Notes: a model not told the origin generated them from the sequence alone. DNA of 33,983 nt from an uncultured Eubacteriales bacterium (GCA_934488615.1 CAKSSJ010000025.1:1-33983); one strand, 5' to 3'. Shown: positions 7,623 to 15,906, numbered from the stretch's first letter. Numbers and translations are program-made.

Positions 7623-9602
7623 ATGACCTTAATTGCAAAGATTTTTTCAGCCGTTATGGCGGTGATCATGGCGCTTATTCCTTTGAACAGCGCCGTGACG
7701 AAAAGCTCGGACACTCCTGCCTCCGACAATTATCCGTACACGCTTGAGGACATGTCCGTTGTTTACGATAATGTTGACGAAAACGGCAATTATTATCCGC
7801 TCGTTGTTGTGCCCGGTATATCACATTCGATAACATATGTTGTTGACGAGGATTACGACAGCTCGACTGCCGAGGATTTGTCACGTCCGCCGATAAAGAA
7901 GGACGCTTTCGGCAATGACCTTCAGAGCGGAACCGTTATTTTTGATGTTCCGGAGATACTCAAAACTGTTGCGCTGTATCTTATAGCTCCGCTGGTTAAA
8001 TCGGTCATTGCTCAAAAGGACTGCGGTCTTGTTGACGCAATCGGAAAGGTTGCCGACACTGCTTTTTCGGCACAGAAAACCTTGCCCGACGGAACCTTTG
8101 CGAACAATGAGATAGGCTTGCTTGAATTCAACGGCTCGTTTGCCGATTTTGCAACTCCCGACGGTGCCGAAACGAAGAATTATATGCAAAATCAGTGCGA
8201 CTATCTCTATAAAATACTTCCGCTTCGTGCTGTTTCGGATATAATCGGAGAAGAAAATCTTTTCTTTTTCACCTTTTCGCTTTTTGCCGATCCGATGTCC
8301 TCGGCTCAGCGGCTTGATAAATACATAGACATGGTTCTTAAAAAAACGGGCGCAAAGAAGGTCAATCTTCTCCCGATAAGTCTCGGCGGTACAGTATTTA
8401 CGGCATTCTGCGATCAATTTACCGATACCGACAAGGTCAATACAATAGTTAATGTCGTTCCCGTTCTCAACGGAACGCAGTCGGTTACGGATATGTTCAA
8501 CCGTGATTTTGATGTTTCGGCAGAGTTCTGGTACAACGAAGGAATTCCGATGATGATTTCCGAGTTTACGGAGTACGGGGAGCTTATCGGTCACGCTGTC
8601 AACTTCTTGCTTCGTGCTCTCCCTGCCGAGGTCAACGCCGCAATGCTGACGAAAATTTACGATAATCTTTTGAACAATCTTTTTGTCAACACTCCGCAGA
8701 TCTGGGCAATGGTTACGAAGGAGGATTACCCCGAGCTTGCCAAAAAATATCTCGGCGATGAGGAGCATGCTCCCGTCAGGGCAAAGACCGATGCGTTTTA
8801 TCGGGCACAGCTCAATCTTGCCGACAATATCAAAACAATGACGGCGAACGGAATTAAGATAAATATTATTTCGGGCTACGGACTTCATACGGGCGACGCA
8901 CGGTACAATTTCTTCCATGTCACGGCGAATGCCGACAAGGTGAACGGTGACGGTGTTATCAATGTTGAGTCAACAACTCTCGGTGCAACGGCGGCTCTGC
9001 CGGGCGAAAAGCTCACCGAGGGCGGCAGACTTTCTCCCGACGGCGAGGTTGACGCTTCAACGGGAGTTCTCCCCGATAACACATGGTATTTCTGCAATAT
9101 GCACCACGAGGATGCGGCGAATAATGCGCCCGTAATTAACCTTGCGGTTGCGCTGATGTATTCGCATGATGTTGAAAATGTCAACTCCAAGCCTGAAAAA
9201 TACCCGCAGTTCAACGGCAATTCCGATAATTGGTTTATCCGCCGCTGGAGATACAGGGATATGAAAAATCTCTATGCCGATTATCAGGCAGGCAAGCTCG
9301 ATTGGCCGCAGGAAACCGTTGACGAATGTAAGGCGATAATGAATGACTGCGAGCGTGTTATGCGAGCCACGATTGCTGATGCGGAGTTCTGTAAGGAAAC
9401 GACAAAAAGGGTTAATGATTTTTGCGCAACCTACGGCGGACTCAGCGAGGAAAACGCAAAGCTTTTGACACAGAAACAGCTCAACGAGCTTCCCGAATGG
9501 GCAAAGGTTTTAACAAAAATAATAACCTTTGTTGACGATACACTTTTCAAAATTTACGGCGACAAAGCATATTCGGAATTTTGGAAAATATTTTTTAAGT
9601 AA
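7623..9602 (+). CDS. Secreted LCAT-like alpha/beta hydrolase (lipase or acyltransferase type)
   Basis: 659 residues, GGGAGG 7 bases before the ATG. An N-terminal hydrophobic segment (MTLIAKIFSAVMAVIMALIP) acts as signal peptide or anchor. The core resembles the lecithin:cholesterol acyltransferase group: an oxyanion strand VVVPGISHS (61-69), then SAQRLDKYIDMVLKKTGAKK leading into VNLLPISLGG with the presumed nucleophile S253. The usual GxSxG elbow reads P-I-S-L-G here, so its first glycine is missing. A VNGDGVINVES block near 440 would supply the acid, and HHED near 490 a possible histidine. The C-terminus ends FWKIFFK. Substrate unknown; transcription is independent of its neighbours. Confidence 0.75.
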   Translation: MTLIAKIFSAVMAVIMALIPLNSAVTKSSDTPASDNYPYTLEDMSVVYDNVDENGNYYPLVVVPGISHSITYVVDEDYDSSTAEDLSRPPIKKDAFGNDLQSGTVIFDVPEILKTVALYLIAPLVKSVIAQKDCGLVDAIGKVADTAFSAQKTLPDGTFANNEIGLLEFNGSFADFATPDGAETKNYMQNQCDYLYKILPLRAVSDIIGEENLFFFTFSLFADPMSSAQRLDKYIDMVLKKTGAKKVNLLPISLGGTVFTAFCDQFTDTDKVNTIVNVVPVLNGTQSVTDMFNRDFDVSAEFWYNEGIPMMISEFTEYGELIGHAVNFLLRALPAEVNAAMLTKIYDNLLNNLFVNTPQIWAMVTKEDYPELAKKYLGDEEHAPVRAKTDAFYRAQLNLADNIKTMTANGIKINIISGYGLHTGDARYNFFHVTANADKVNGDGVINVESTTLGATAALPGEKLTEGGRLSPDGEVDASTGVLPDNTWYFCNMHHEDAANNAPVINLAVALMYSHDVENVNSKPEKYPQFNGNSDNWFIRRWRYRDMKNLYADYQAGKLDWPQETVDECKAIMNDCERVMRATIADAEFCKETTKRVNDFCATYGGLSEENAKLLTQKQLNELPEWAKVLTKIITFVDDTLFKIYGDKAYSEFWKIFFK

Positions 9603-9611
9603 TATAAAAAA

Positions 9612-9646
9612 CAGGCTGTACCGAAGCGATTGCTTTGATACAGCCC
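9612..9646. terminator. Bidirectional terminator
   Basis: GGCTGTA (9614-9620) pairs with TACAGCC (9639-9645), with a second inner stem GAAGC/GCTTT. It is flanked by A6 on the left and a T-rich run on the right, ending both convergent genes. Confidence 0.85.
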
Positions 9647-9660
9647 GTTATATTTTTGCG

Positions 9661-11676
9661 TTATCTTAAATGAATCGTGTCAAAGAATGAGTTCTTTGCT
9701 TTGCCGATGAGCGTGGAAATCAAAATACAGATCACGCATACACCGACGTCGGCGAAAACTGCGAGCCAAACAGGGGCATAGCCTGCCGCACCGAGAATAA
9801 GAACTATCATCTTGATAACGATTGCAAAGATGAGATTAAAGTGAACAATGTTTATCGTTCTCTTGAAGAGCTTATGTGCAGGAGCGAGCTTGTCGAGCCT
9901 GTCGTTCGTAAGGATAACGTCTGCCGCTTCGCTTGCCGCCTGAGTGCCGAGACCCATCGCAACACCTGCGTCCGCAGAGGCAAGAACGGGAGCATCGTTG
10001 ATACCGTCGCCGACGTAAACAACCTTGCCGTACTCGTTCTTGATTTCCTCAAGGTGGCTGAGCTTTTCTTCGGGAAGAAGATTGCAGTAGTATTCATCGA
10101 GATTTATTGCTTTTGCAACCTCGTCGGAAGCCGTTTCGTTGTCGCCCGTGAGCATTATGATGTGCTCAACACCTTGGTCACGCAGATGTTCAACCATGTC
10201 CTCAACGCCTTTTCTGAGCGCACTTCTGAGGGTGATCGTGCCGATGATTTTTCCTTCAAATACAACGCAAACGTCGCCGTCCGTGTAGTCGGGAGTTTCG
10301 ATACCCTCCGTCTCGAGCAAGCGTCTGCCGCCGCAGAGAATCCTTTTGCCGTCAAACATTACGCTTGTACCGCCGCCTGCGACCTCACGGAAATCGCTGA
10401 GATACTTTTCGTCGATTTGCGGAGCCGCATTTACAATACTTTTTGCAATCGGGTGGGAGGAATAGTATTCCGCCGCCGCCGCAAGAGTGAGGATCTGCTC
10501 CTCTGAAAAATCGCTCATTGAAGTGATCTTGCTGACCTCGAAGTTGCCTGTTGTCAGTGTGCCTGTTTTGTCAAAAACAAATGCTTTTGCCTTGGCAAAG
10601 GCTTCGATGAAGATTGAACCCTTGACAATAATTCCGTCCTTTGCCGCCGCACCGATACCTGTGTAGAAGCCGAGCGGAATTGAAATTACAATAGCGCACG
10701 GACACGAAGCAACGAGGAAAACAAGAGCTCGCTTGATCCATGATGCAACATCCTTTGTTGCGATTGAACCGATAACTGCCAGAGCAACGGCAATGATAAC
10801 AACGATCGGTGTGTAATATTTTGCAAATCTTGTGATGAACTTCTGAACGTTACCCTTCTTCTCGGTTGCGTCCTCGACCATCTTGACAATTCTCGAAGCT
10901 GTTGAGTTCCCGAAAAGCTCGGTTGTAACGACCGTAACGCTGTCCTTGCCGTTCACCGTGCCGCTCTTGACTTCAACGCCCTTGCCGAGAGTGATCGGCA
11001 GGCTTTCACCCGTGATAGCGGAAGCATCGGCTGTCGATATACCCGATTCAACAATGCCGTCGATCGGGAAACGCTCATAGGGGAGAACGTTGATTTTTGC
11101 TCCGACGGGAACATCCTCGGCGTCAACCTTTTTGGTCGTTCCGTCGGGAAGCACAAGGTGTGCATAGTCCTGCTGGATTTTTGCAACGGAATCAATAGCC
11201 TTGCGGCTGTTTTCAACCGCTCTGTCCTCGATTATTTCACCGATTCGGTAAAGAATCGCAACAAGTGCCGCATCTCTCAGCTCGCCGATACAGCAAGCGG
11301 CAATAACGGAAATGAGCATAAGCTCGATTTCGGTAAATCTGCGGCCCTTAATATCGCCGTAGACTTTAAACACAAGCGGATAAGCCGCAAGCACAACGGC
11401 AACAATGCCGACGATCGTCTGGGCGAGCGGAAAGGCTTTAAGGAAAAGACCGACAACTACAAGCACTGCCGAAACGCCGAGCAACGTGAGTGAAAGCTTG
11501 GTTTCTTCCTCCTCGTCGTCGTCATGGGCGCATCCGCCGCAGCCGCATGCACAGCCGTGGTTGTGACCGTGATCGCCTTCATGCTCATGTCCGCCGCACT
11601 CGCAACACTCATCATGTTCACAGCAGTCATGTTCACATTCGTGCTCGTGTTCTTGATCGAATTCATGTTCAGACAT
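9661..11676 (-). CDS. Zn/Cd/Pb-type P1B heavy-metal exporting ATPase
   Basis: 671 residues. The P-type ATPase blocks are all present: SCPCA in the sixth helix, DKTGT (phosphorylated Asp), SHPIAKS (HP locus), MLTGDNE and GDGINDAP. The last helix has FADVGVCV, whose Asp matches the Zn/Cd/Pb-selective class (ZntA/CadA) rather than copper pumps. Residues 1-60 replace the usual ferredoxin-like HMA domain by a His/Cys/acidic cluster (CCEHDECCECGGHEHEGDHG). The gene overlaps the end of the ArsR gene by 8 bases, so the two are co-translated. The role is ATP-driven metal efflux through the membrane, controlled by the upstream sensor. Confidence 0.94.
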   Translation of the reverse strand: MSEHEFDQEHEHECEHDCCEHDECCECGGHEHEGDHGHNHGCACGCGGCAHDDDEEEETKLSLTLLGVSAVLVVVGLFLKAFPLAQTIVGIVAVVLAAYPLVFKVYGDIKGRRFTEIELMLISVIAACCIGELRDAALVAILYRIGEIIEDRAVENSRKAIDSVAKIQQDYAHLVLPDGTTKKVDAEDVPVGAKINVLPYERFPIDGIVESGISTADASAITGESLPITLGKGVEVKSGTVNGKDSVTVVTTELFGNSTASRIVKMVEDATEKKGNVQKFITRFAKYYTPIVVIIAVALAVIGSIATKDVASWIKRALVFLVASCPCAIVISIPLGFYTGIGAAAKDGIIVKGSIFIEAFAKAKAFVFDKTGTLTTGNFEVSKITSMSDFSEEQILTLAAAAEYYSSHPIAKSIVNAAPQIDEKYLSDFREVAGGGTSVMFDGKRILCGGRRLLETEGIETPDYTDGDVCVVFEGKIIGTITLRSALRKGVEDMVEHLRDQGVEHIIMLTGDNETASDEVAKAINLDEYYCNLLPEEKLSHLEEIKNEYGKVVYVGDGINDAPVLASADAGVAMGLGTQAASEAADVILTNDRLDKLAPAHKLFKRTINIVHFNLIFAIVIKMIVLILGAAGYAPVWLAVFADVGVCVICILISTLIGKAKNSFFDTIHLR

Positions 11677-12049
11677 CTAACATTCCTCCTTTGTGTAATA
11701 CATGCGCCAGACCTGCGCCGAAAATTTCTTCAACATGCTCATCATCCAGCGAATAATAGCTTTCTTTGCCTTCCTTGCGCGGACGGACAAGCCCTGCGCC
11801 TCGGAGAATTCTCAATTGATGTGAAATTGCGCTCTGACCCATGTTGAGCTTTTCGGAAAGGTGATAGACGCACATCTCGCCGTCCATGAGGGCGGAGATA
11901 ATTCTGATTCGTGTGCTGTCGCCGAACACCTTGAAAACCTCGGCGAGGTCATAGAGAACATCGTCGCTGACCTCTTTTTTCGCAACCTTTCGATTGCAGT
12001 TGTCATGCGGACATTCGTCGCAATTCATTATTGCTTTATTATCTTCCAT
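11669..12049 (-). CDS. ArsR/SmtB-family metal-sensing repressor (CadC/CzrA-like)
   Basis: 126 residues from the ATG at 12049, which has AGGTG 6 bases before it; a GTG at 12058 would add three residues. Winged-helix DNA-binding helix: GQSAISHQLRIL (71-82). Two metal sites can be read. The alpha-5 site D103-x-H105-x10-H116-x2-H119 matches zinc sensors such as CzrA and SmtB. The N-terminal cysteines C10, C13 and C18, with C60 in EMCVYHL, resemble the CadC Cd/Pb site, although CadC's second helix cysteine is tyrosine here. The family represses its operon until metal binds. It is the first gene of the efflux operon. Confidence 0.92.
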   Translation of the reverse strand: MEDNKAIMNCDECPHDNCNRKVAKKEVSDDVLYDLAEVFKVFGDSTRIRIISALMDGEMCVYHLSEKLNMGQSAISHQLRILRGAGLVRPRKEGKESYYSLDDEHVEEIFGAGLAHVLHKGGMLDV

Positions 12050-12077
12050 TTGTTTCACCTGCGGTTCAAATTAACAT

Positions 12078-12133
12078 ATGAATAAATGTTCATTCGTTAG
12101 TTTTATTATATGCATCTTTTTTCTGTTTGTCAA
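12078..12133 (-). promoter_or_regulatory. Consensus promoter and ArsR-type operator of the metal-efflux operon
   Basis: Minus strand TTGACA (12128-12133), 17-bp spacer and TATAAT (12105-12110) match consensus in all twelve positions. Just downstream, over the start of transcription, lies ATGAA-N6-TTCAT (12078-12093), the core of ArsR/SmtB operators. A bound repressor would block transcription initiation, so the operon is probably autoregulated. Confidence 0.85.
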
Positions 12134-12200
12134 CAGGTTTTTAAAAATTTTTTTCGGTCTTTTAATAATTTTTATTCTAATGGCGCATGTTATAATTTCG

Positions 12201-12253
12201 TTGACGGTCAATAAGCCCTAAAAATTGACTTTTTCCTTTTCATATGATAATAT
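12201..12253 (+). promoter_or_regulatory. Promoter of the 12289 gene with upstream palindrome
   Basis: TTGACT (12225-12230), 17-bp spacer, TAATAT (12248-12253). A perfect 11-bp palindrome TTGACGGTCAA lies upstream at 12201-12211 and may be a regulator site; that role is inference. Confidence 0.55.
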
Positions 12254-12288
12254 AAATAAAAGCAAATGATAAAGAAAAGGAGCCTTTT

Positions 12289-12840
12289 ATGGCATACGAT
12301 ATTATAAGATGGATAGGCGGAGCCGTGCTTTTTGCGATTCTTGTGACCGTGCTCTGCATCGTTTCAAAGAAAAAGGGCAAGGCGGTCGTTACGGCGGCAT
12401 TTACAGCAATAATTCTGACGGCGGTTTCGTTCGTCGTTCCGCTCGAAAATTATATTCACCCGTTCGACTCGGTCGAGAAGCTTTTTGCATACAGATATCA
12501 TGAGGAGCTTGTGACGTATTTTGAGTGCGACGAGGGCGTTGTGTGCATCGCCGAGAGGAATAACGGCAGCAATGTCAACTATTGTTTCAACAAGGACGGC
12601 AAAAAATTATTGCTTCCGTTTTCGTTGGTAGACGATACACAGCACCGCTCCAGCAAATACGGAGTTTTTCTTATCAAAAAATTTGAGAATCAAAGCTTGG
12701 TTTTCACGCAGGTAGACGATATAAAATATGACGGTAAAGACTTTCAAAACGGCGGCGCAGGCTATTATTATTTCGTGGTGGACGGCAATTTCATTCCGTC
12801 ACGTCTGACCTGTAACGGCGAAAAGGTTGTGCTTGTATAA
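12289..12840 (+). CDS. Uncharacterised two-TM protein (paralogue of the broken gene at 19716-20368)
   Basis: 183 residues, with AAAGGAG ending 6-7 bases before the ATG. There are two adjacent N-terminal membrane helices (about 8-28 and 32-52), then a soluble domain that begins PLENYIHPFDSVEKLFAYRY. The soluble part contains ECDEGVVCIAERNNGSNVNY and ends in short strands (GYYYFVVDGNFIPSRLTC). I know no family name. The same layout (helix pair, PxEN-x2-I/V motif, F-x-Y, beta-rich domain) recurs in the frameshifted minus-strand gene at 19716-20368, so this is a small lineage family. It stands alone between its own promoter and terminator. Confidence 0.75.
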   Translation: MAYDIIRWIGGAVLFAILVTVLCIVSKKKGKAVVTAAFTAIILTAVSFVVPLENYIHPFDSVEKLFAYRYHEELVTYFECDEGVVCIAERNNGSNVNYCFNKDGKKLLLPFSLVDDTQHRSSKYGVFLIKKFENQSLVFTQVDDIKYDGKDFQNGGAGYYYFVVDGNFIPSRLTCNGEKVVLV

Positions 12841-12843
12841 AAA

Positions 12844-12884
12844 GAGCGGCAGAGAGACGGTCAAATCTTTCTGTCGCTTTTTTA
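12844..12884. terminator. Bidirectional terminator
   Basis: AGCGGCAGA (12845-12853) pairs with TCTGTCGCT (12870-12878) with one G-T pair. TTTTTTATTT follows on the plus strand; on the minus strand the run is CTTTTTATAC. Confidence 0.8.
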
Positions 12885-12885
12885 T

Positions 12886-14232
12886 TTATAATGTTCGTAA
12901 TCCTTTTGGATAATGATTTTTTGCGGTTTTGCTGACGGCTTTCGCTCCGCCGATCGGACAGCCCTCAACTGTTACGGCGCACCAGCCCTTATCAAATTCA
13001 CAGTCCACGGTTTCGCCGTGGATATATTTTTTTGCCTGCTCGGGGGTAAGCTCAATTTTTTGCTTGAAGATTTCTCCCATTGCCGAGAAAAATTGATGGT
13101 GTGGTTTAATGTAATTTTTTTGCAGACTGCCGAGCGTAACTCCGCAGGAAAAAGCTCCGTTCGGAACGGGAAAATCAGACTCAAAATAAACAAAATTATC
13201 CTTATATTTTTTAACGGCTTTTTTGTTGTAGCTTTCCAATGTTTCGTCAAGAAAATCGAAAATAATTTTTTGCTCGTTTTTCGGAATATTCCTGAGTGCG
13301 CTCGGCGGAAGCTCCTCGATTCCGAAGCCGTCAGTCTTTCTCATCAGCGCAATGAACTGTCCCTCACCTTTTGCAATATGGGGATAAAATCTTCGGCAGC
13401 GTGAAATATTTTTTTCTTTGCAGCCGTCGAACATAATTCCGTCTGCCGTAAAATTTATAACGCTGTCCTTGGCTTCAATCAGTTCAAAGTTATCGTTTTC
13501 GTTGAGGAACCAATCAACATTTTTTTCGTTTTCTTCAAGCGAAAAAGTGCAGGTCGAATAAAGCAAAAGTCCGCCGGGCTTAACGGTTGTTTTTATCTCA
13601 TCAAGGATTTCACGCTGACGTTCGGCGCAATGCAAAACATTCTCAACGCTCCATTCTTTTTGTGCGTTCTCGTCCTTGCGAAACATTCCCTCGCCCGAGC
13701 AGGGTGCGTCAACAATAACAAGGTCGAAAGCCTCATTGTAAAGCGACGCAATTCTTTTTGCATCGGCGCAGGTTGTTATAACGTTCTGAAAGCCCATTCG
13801 CTCAATGTTGCCCGTCAGTGTTTTACACCGTGACGGAATAATTTCATTGGAAACAAGAATACCGTTGGGATTTTGCACCGCCGCTTGGGTAGACTTGCCT
13901 CCAGGGGAAGCGCAAAGGTCGAGAATGTTCCAATCGGGCTGAATATCAACGCTTGCAACCGCCGCCATTGCCGATGGCTCCTGAATGTAAATCATGCCTG
14001 CATGATGATACGGGTGATTGCCAATTCCGTCGCAGGAAAAATAAAAGCCGTTTTCCGCATACGGGATTTTTTCACCGCCGAACGGATTGATTTTTTCAAA
14101 ATTCTCTTCGCTTATTTTATTTGTATTCACCCTAAAAGAGCGCACGGGATTTTCGGAATGCGACGCTTCAAATTTTTCATACTCCTCGCCCAAAAGCTCT
14201 CTCATTCGGTTTGTAAAATCAATAGGTAACAT
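12886..14232 (-). CDS. NOL1/NOP2/Sun-family rRNA m5C methyltransferase (RsmF-like)
   Basis: 448 residues. SAM-binding motif DLCASPGGKSTQ, motif IV DAPCSGEGMFRKD with the release cysteine, and motif VI YSTCTFSLEEN with the catalytic cysteine are all intact. The long C-terminal part, ending KNHYPKGLRTL, fits the RNA-binding extension of the RsmF/YebU type rather than RsmB. It would methylate a cytosine in 16S rRNA; the exact position is not determined by sequence. A weak AAGGAAA precedes the ATG, and the gene starts 12 bases after the rsmE stop, so both share one transcript. Confidence 0.88.
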   Translation of the reverse strand: MLPIDFTNRMRELLGEEYEKFEASHSENPVRSFRVNTNKISEENFEKINPFGGEKIPYAENGFYFSCDGIGNHPYHHAGMIYIQEPSAMAAVASVDIQPDWNILDLCASPGGKSTQAAVQNPNGILVSNEIIPSRCKTLTGNIERMGFQNVITTCADAKRIASLYNEAFDLVIVDAPCSGEGMFRKDENAQKEWSVENVLHCAERQREILDEIKTTVKPGGLLLYSTCTFSLEENEKNVDWFLNENDNFELIEAKDSVINFTADGIMFDGCKEKNISRCRRFYPHIAKGEGQFIALMRKTDGFGIEELPPSALRNIPKNEQKIIFDFLDETLESYNKKAVKKYKDNFVYFESDFPVPNGAFSCGVTLGSLQKNYIKPHHQFFSAMGEIFKQKIELTPEQAKKYIHGETVDCEFDKGWCAVTVEGCPIGGAKAVSKTAKNHYPKGLRTL

Positions 14233-14244
14233 AAAAATTTTTCC

Positions 14245-14988
14245 TTATAAATTCGCTTCGATATTAAACATGCAAATTGAAAGCGCCGCAATTGCCGCAG
14301 TTTCCGTTCTCAGAATTCTTTTACCGAGTGAGACGATTTCGCCGCCGTGTTCTTTTGCTTTTTCAATTTCTTTTTCTTCATATCCGCCCTCGGGACCGAT
14401 AAAAATTCCCGCGCTCATTCCCGGCTTTAATACGTCGATTTTTTCGCGCAGTTTTTTTATACTGTCGGCACATTCGTACGGAACAAGAAGCATATCCAGC
14501 TTTTCGGCATATTGCAAGGCCTCGCCGAAGGTCATAACATTTTTGACCTCGGGAATGACCGTTCTGCCCGATTGCTTTGCCGCGCTTTCGGCAATCGATT
14601 GCCAGCGTGCAAGCTTACTTTTTTTCTTTTTGTCGTCGAGCTTAACAACACAGCGAACCATCTCCACGGGAACGATTTCCGCCGCTCCGAGTTCAACCGC
14701 CTTTTGAATAATCAGCTCCATTTTGTCCGCTTTCGGTAAGCCCTGAAAAAGAACAAGACGTACTGGAAGCTCGTTGCTTTCAAGCTGTCCCTTTTCAATA
14801 TCGGCAACAACGCTGTCCCCGATAAATTCACGAATCGCACAGCAATAGCTCGCCCCGTTGCCGTCGTTGGCAATAAATTTTTCGCCCGGCTTCATTCTCA
14901 AAACATTTTTTATGTGGTTAAAGTCGCCGCCCGTGATAACGACCTGAGAGTCGGAAATGCTTTCTGCGGGAACAAAGAAATGATACAT
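14245..14988 (-). CDS. rsmE: 16S rRNA m3U1498 methyltransferase RsmE
   Basis: 247 residues, the usual family length. The SPOUT (trefoil-knot) methyltransferase signatures are clear: FIGPEGGYEEKEIEKA and LGKRILRTETAAIAAL, which form the SAM-binding knot. An N-terminal PUA-like part begins MYHFFVPAESI and includes HIKNVLRMKPGE. RsmE methylates U1498 of 16S rRNA in the decoding region. GGAGCG lies 7 bases before the start. It is first in a two-gene rRNA-modification operon with the Sun-family enzyme. Confidence 0.94.
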   Translation of the reverse strand: MYHFFVPAESISDSQVVITGGDFNHIKNVLRMKPGEKFIANDGNGASYCCAIREFIGDSVVADIEKGQLESNELPVRLVLFQGLPKADKMELIIQKAVELGAAEIVPVEMVRCVVKLDDKKKKSKLARWQSIAESAAKQSGRTVIPEVKNVMTFGEALQYAEKLDMLLVPYECADSIKKLREKIDVLKPGMSAGIFIGPEGGYEEKEIEKAKEHGGEIVSLGKRILRTETAAIAALSICMFNIEANL

Positions 14989-15017
14989 AACGATCGCTCC
15001 AAAAAAGTTTTCGGTTA

Positions 15018-15046
15018 ATTATATCATTACATTATAATAATTGCAA
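15018..15046 (-). promoter_or_regulatory. Promoter of the rsmE operon
   Basis: Minus strand TTGCAA (15041-15046), 17-bp spacer, TATAAT (15018-15023), about 30 bases before the rsmE start. Confidence 0.7.
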
Positions 15047-15073
15047 ATAATAAAAGGAATTGACATAATAATC

Positions 15074-15101
15074 TTGACATTTTTTCTTTCTATGATATAA
15101 T
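15074..15101 (+). promoter_or_regulatory. Promoter of tRNA-Leu
   Basis: TTGACA (15074-15079), 16-bp spacer, TATAAT (15096-15101), ending 37 bases before the mature tRNA. Confidence 0.8.
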
Positions 15102-15138
15102 CTTTTATGCGGTTTGATACTGCATGCCGTATATTTTT

Positions 15139-15225
15139 GCAGGAGTGGCGGAATCGGCAGACGCGCTAGATTCAGGTTCTAGTGAATGCAAGTTCATGAG
15201 GGTTCAAGTCCCTTCTCCTGCACCA
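15139..15225 (+). tRNA. tRNA-Leu (anticodon CAG), CCA encoded
   Basis: Acceptor GCAGGAG (15139-15145) pairs with CTCCTGC (15215-15221), followed by A and CCA. The D-arm is GGCGGAATCGGCAGACGC. The anticodon arm is CTAGA-TTCAGGT-TCTAG, giving CAG. A long class II variable arm, as expected for leucine, and a T-arm with GGGTTCAAGTCCC complete it. Confidence 0.96.
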
Positions 15226-15226
15226 A

Positions 15227-15256
15227 CAGAGTCGCTTTTGCGGCTCTGCTTTTTTG
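15227..15256 (+). terminator. Terminator of tRNA-Leu
   Basis: CAGAGTCG (15227-15234) pairs with CGGCTCTG (15241-15248), then CTTTTTTG. Confidence 0.85.
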
Positions 15257-15269
15257 TGACTTTTTGTTT

Positions 15270-15434
15270 GGAGAAGGGCTTGAACCCGAGAGGGTCTGAG
15301 CGTTAAGAAAACAGTCTTGTGGACTGTTTTTAGTGAAGAGCGGTGAGACGGGTACTGTCGCTTGCGACGGTCGGCGAGCCGTTAGAATGCAAGGCACAGC
15401 CGCAGCAGACGGCAAGTCCCTTCTCCTGCACCAA
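15270..15434 (+). repeat. tRNA-tail repeat element with terminal inverted and direct copies of the tRNA-Leu 3' end
   Basis: The last 22 bases of the tRNA region (15205-15226, from CAAGTCCC through CACCAA) recur exactly at 15413-15434. An inverted copy of the T-arm (GGAGAAGGGCTTGAACCC, 15270-15287, one base shorter) opens the element, so the ends can pair with each other. Inside are the hairpins AACAGTC/GACTGTT (about 15311-15328) and ACTGTCG/CGACGGT (about 15354-15371). No protein is encoded; the ORFs across it are artefacts. It may be a structured repeat, a decayed tRNA copy or an integration scar. Confidence 0.75.
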
Positions 15435-15470
15435 AAAGAAAAGTCGCACGAAGTGTGGCTTTTCTTTTTG
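15434..15470 (+). terminator. Strong terminator after the tRNA-tail repeat
   Basis: AAAAGAAAAGTCGCAC (15434-15449) pairs over 16 bp with GTGTGGCTTTTCTTTT (15453-15468), two of them G-T pairs, with a GAA loop, and is followed by TG. A true-looking terminator after a CCA end suggests that a second tRNA-like transcript once ended here. Confidence 0.75.
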
Positions 15471-15639
15471 TTCTATTCACTTTTCTCTATGTCTTTTTTC
15501 ACTCTTCAATTATACAGTGCGACTTTTCCAGAGAATAATTAAGAGTGAAAAGAGAAAAGTTATAGTCAGCAGAATTTAAAACGGACGACCAATGGTCGCC
15601 ACTACAAAAAGACAGTGAATTTTATCTGACTTTTTAACA

Positions 15640-15694
15640 CTTCCTACTTCGGCGCAAGCCGCAGAAGCCACCTCCCCTAACAATCAGGGAGGCT
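15640..15694 (-). repeat. Short B-type palindromic repeat
   Basis: Read on the minus strand: GCCTCCCTGATTGTTAGGGG, then GAGG, then a GGC-GCAA-GCC inner hairpin, the same plan as the other B copies. The surrounding 15470-16160 holds no gene: I see only B repeats and short unsupported ORFs. Confidence 0.65.
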
Positions 15695-15770
15695 AAAACA
15701 GGACGTAAACCTCAGCGTTTAATCTTTAAAATTGTGATATCTGTATTAAAAAGTTGCTGTAACTTTCCAA

Positions 15771-15818
15771 GCCTCCCCTTGAAGCAAGGGGAGGGGGACC
15801 GCTTGCGGTGGTGGGGAT
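15771..15818 (+). repeat. Short B-type palindromic repeat
   Basis: GCCTCCCCTT-GAAGC-AAGGGGAGG hairpin followed by ACCGC-TTG-CGGT and GGGG. Confidence 0.7.
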
Positions 15819-15860
15819 TTAAAATGCTGAATATTTCTGACATTTTATTTTCCTTTGAAA

Positions 15861-15906
15861 CCCCTCCGTCGCTCCTTCGTCACGCCACCTCCCCTGCAGG
15901 GGAGGC
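15861..15906 (-). repeat. Short B-type palindromic repeat
   Basis: Minus-strand copy: GCCTCCCCTGCAGGGGAGG hairpin, then GGCGTGACGAAGGAGCGACG and GAGGGG. Confidence 0.7.

Noticed and set aside
7881..8918. 345-codon minus-strand ORF
   Set aside because: Antisense to the clear LCAT-like hydrolase, without a known domain or start site; a codon-bias shadow. Likewise 9841-10506 opposite the ATPase.
15124..15415. ORFs across tRNA-Leu and its tail (one ending in QEKGLEPS)
   Set aside because: They are translations of tRNA and tRNA-tail sequence, with no ribosome site.
15205..15434. Complete integrated island with attL and attR
   Set aside because: Only 208 bp lie between the direct repeats and there is no integrase; kept only as a possible scar.
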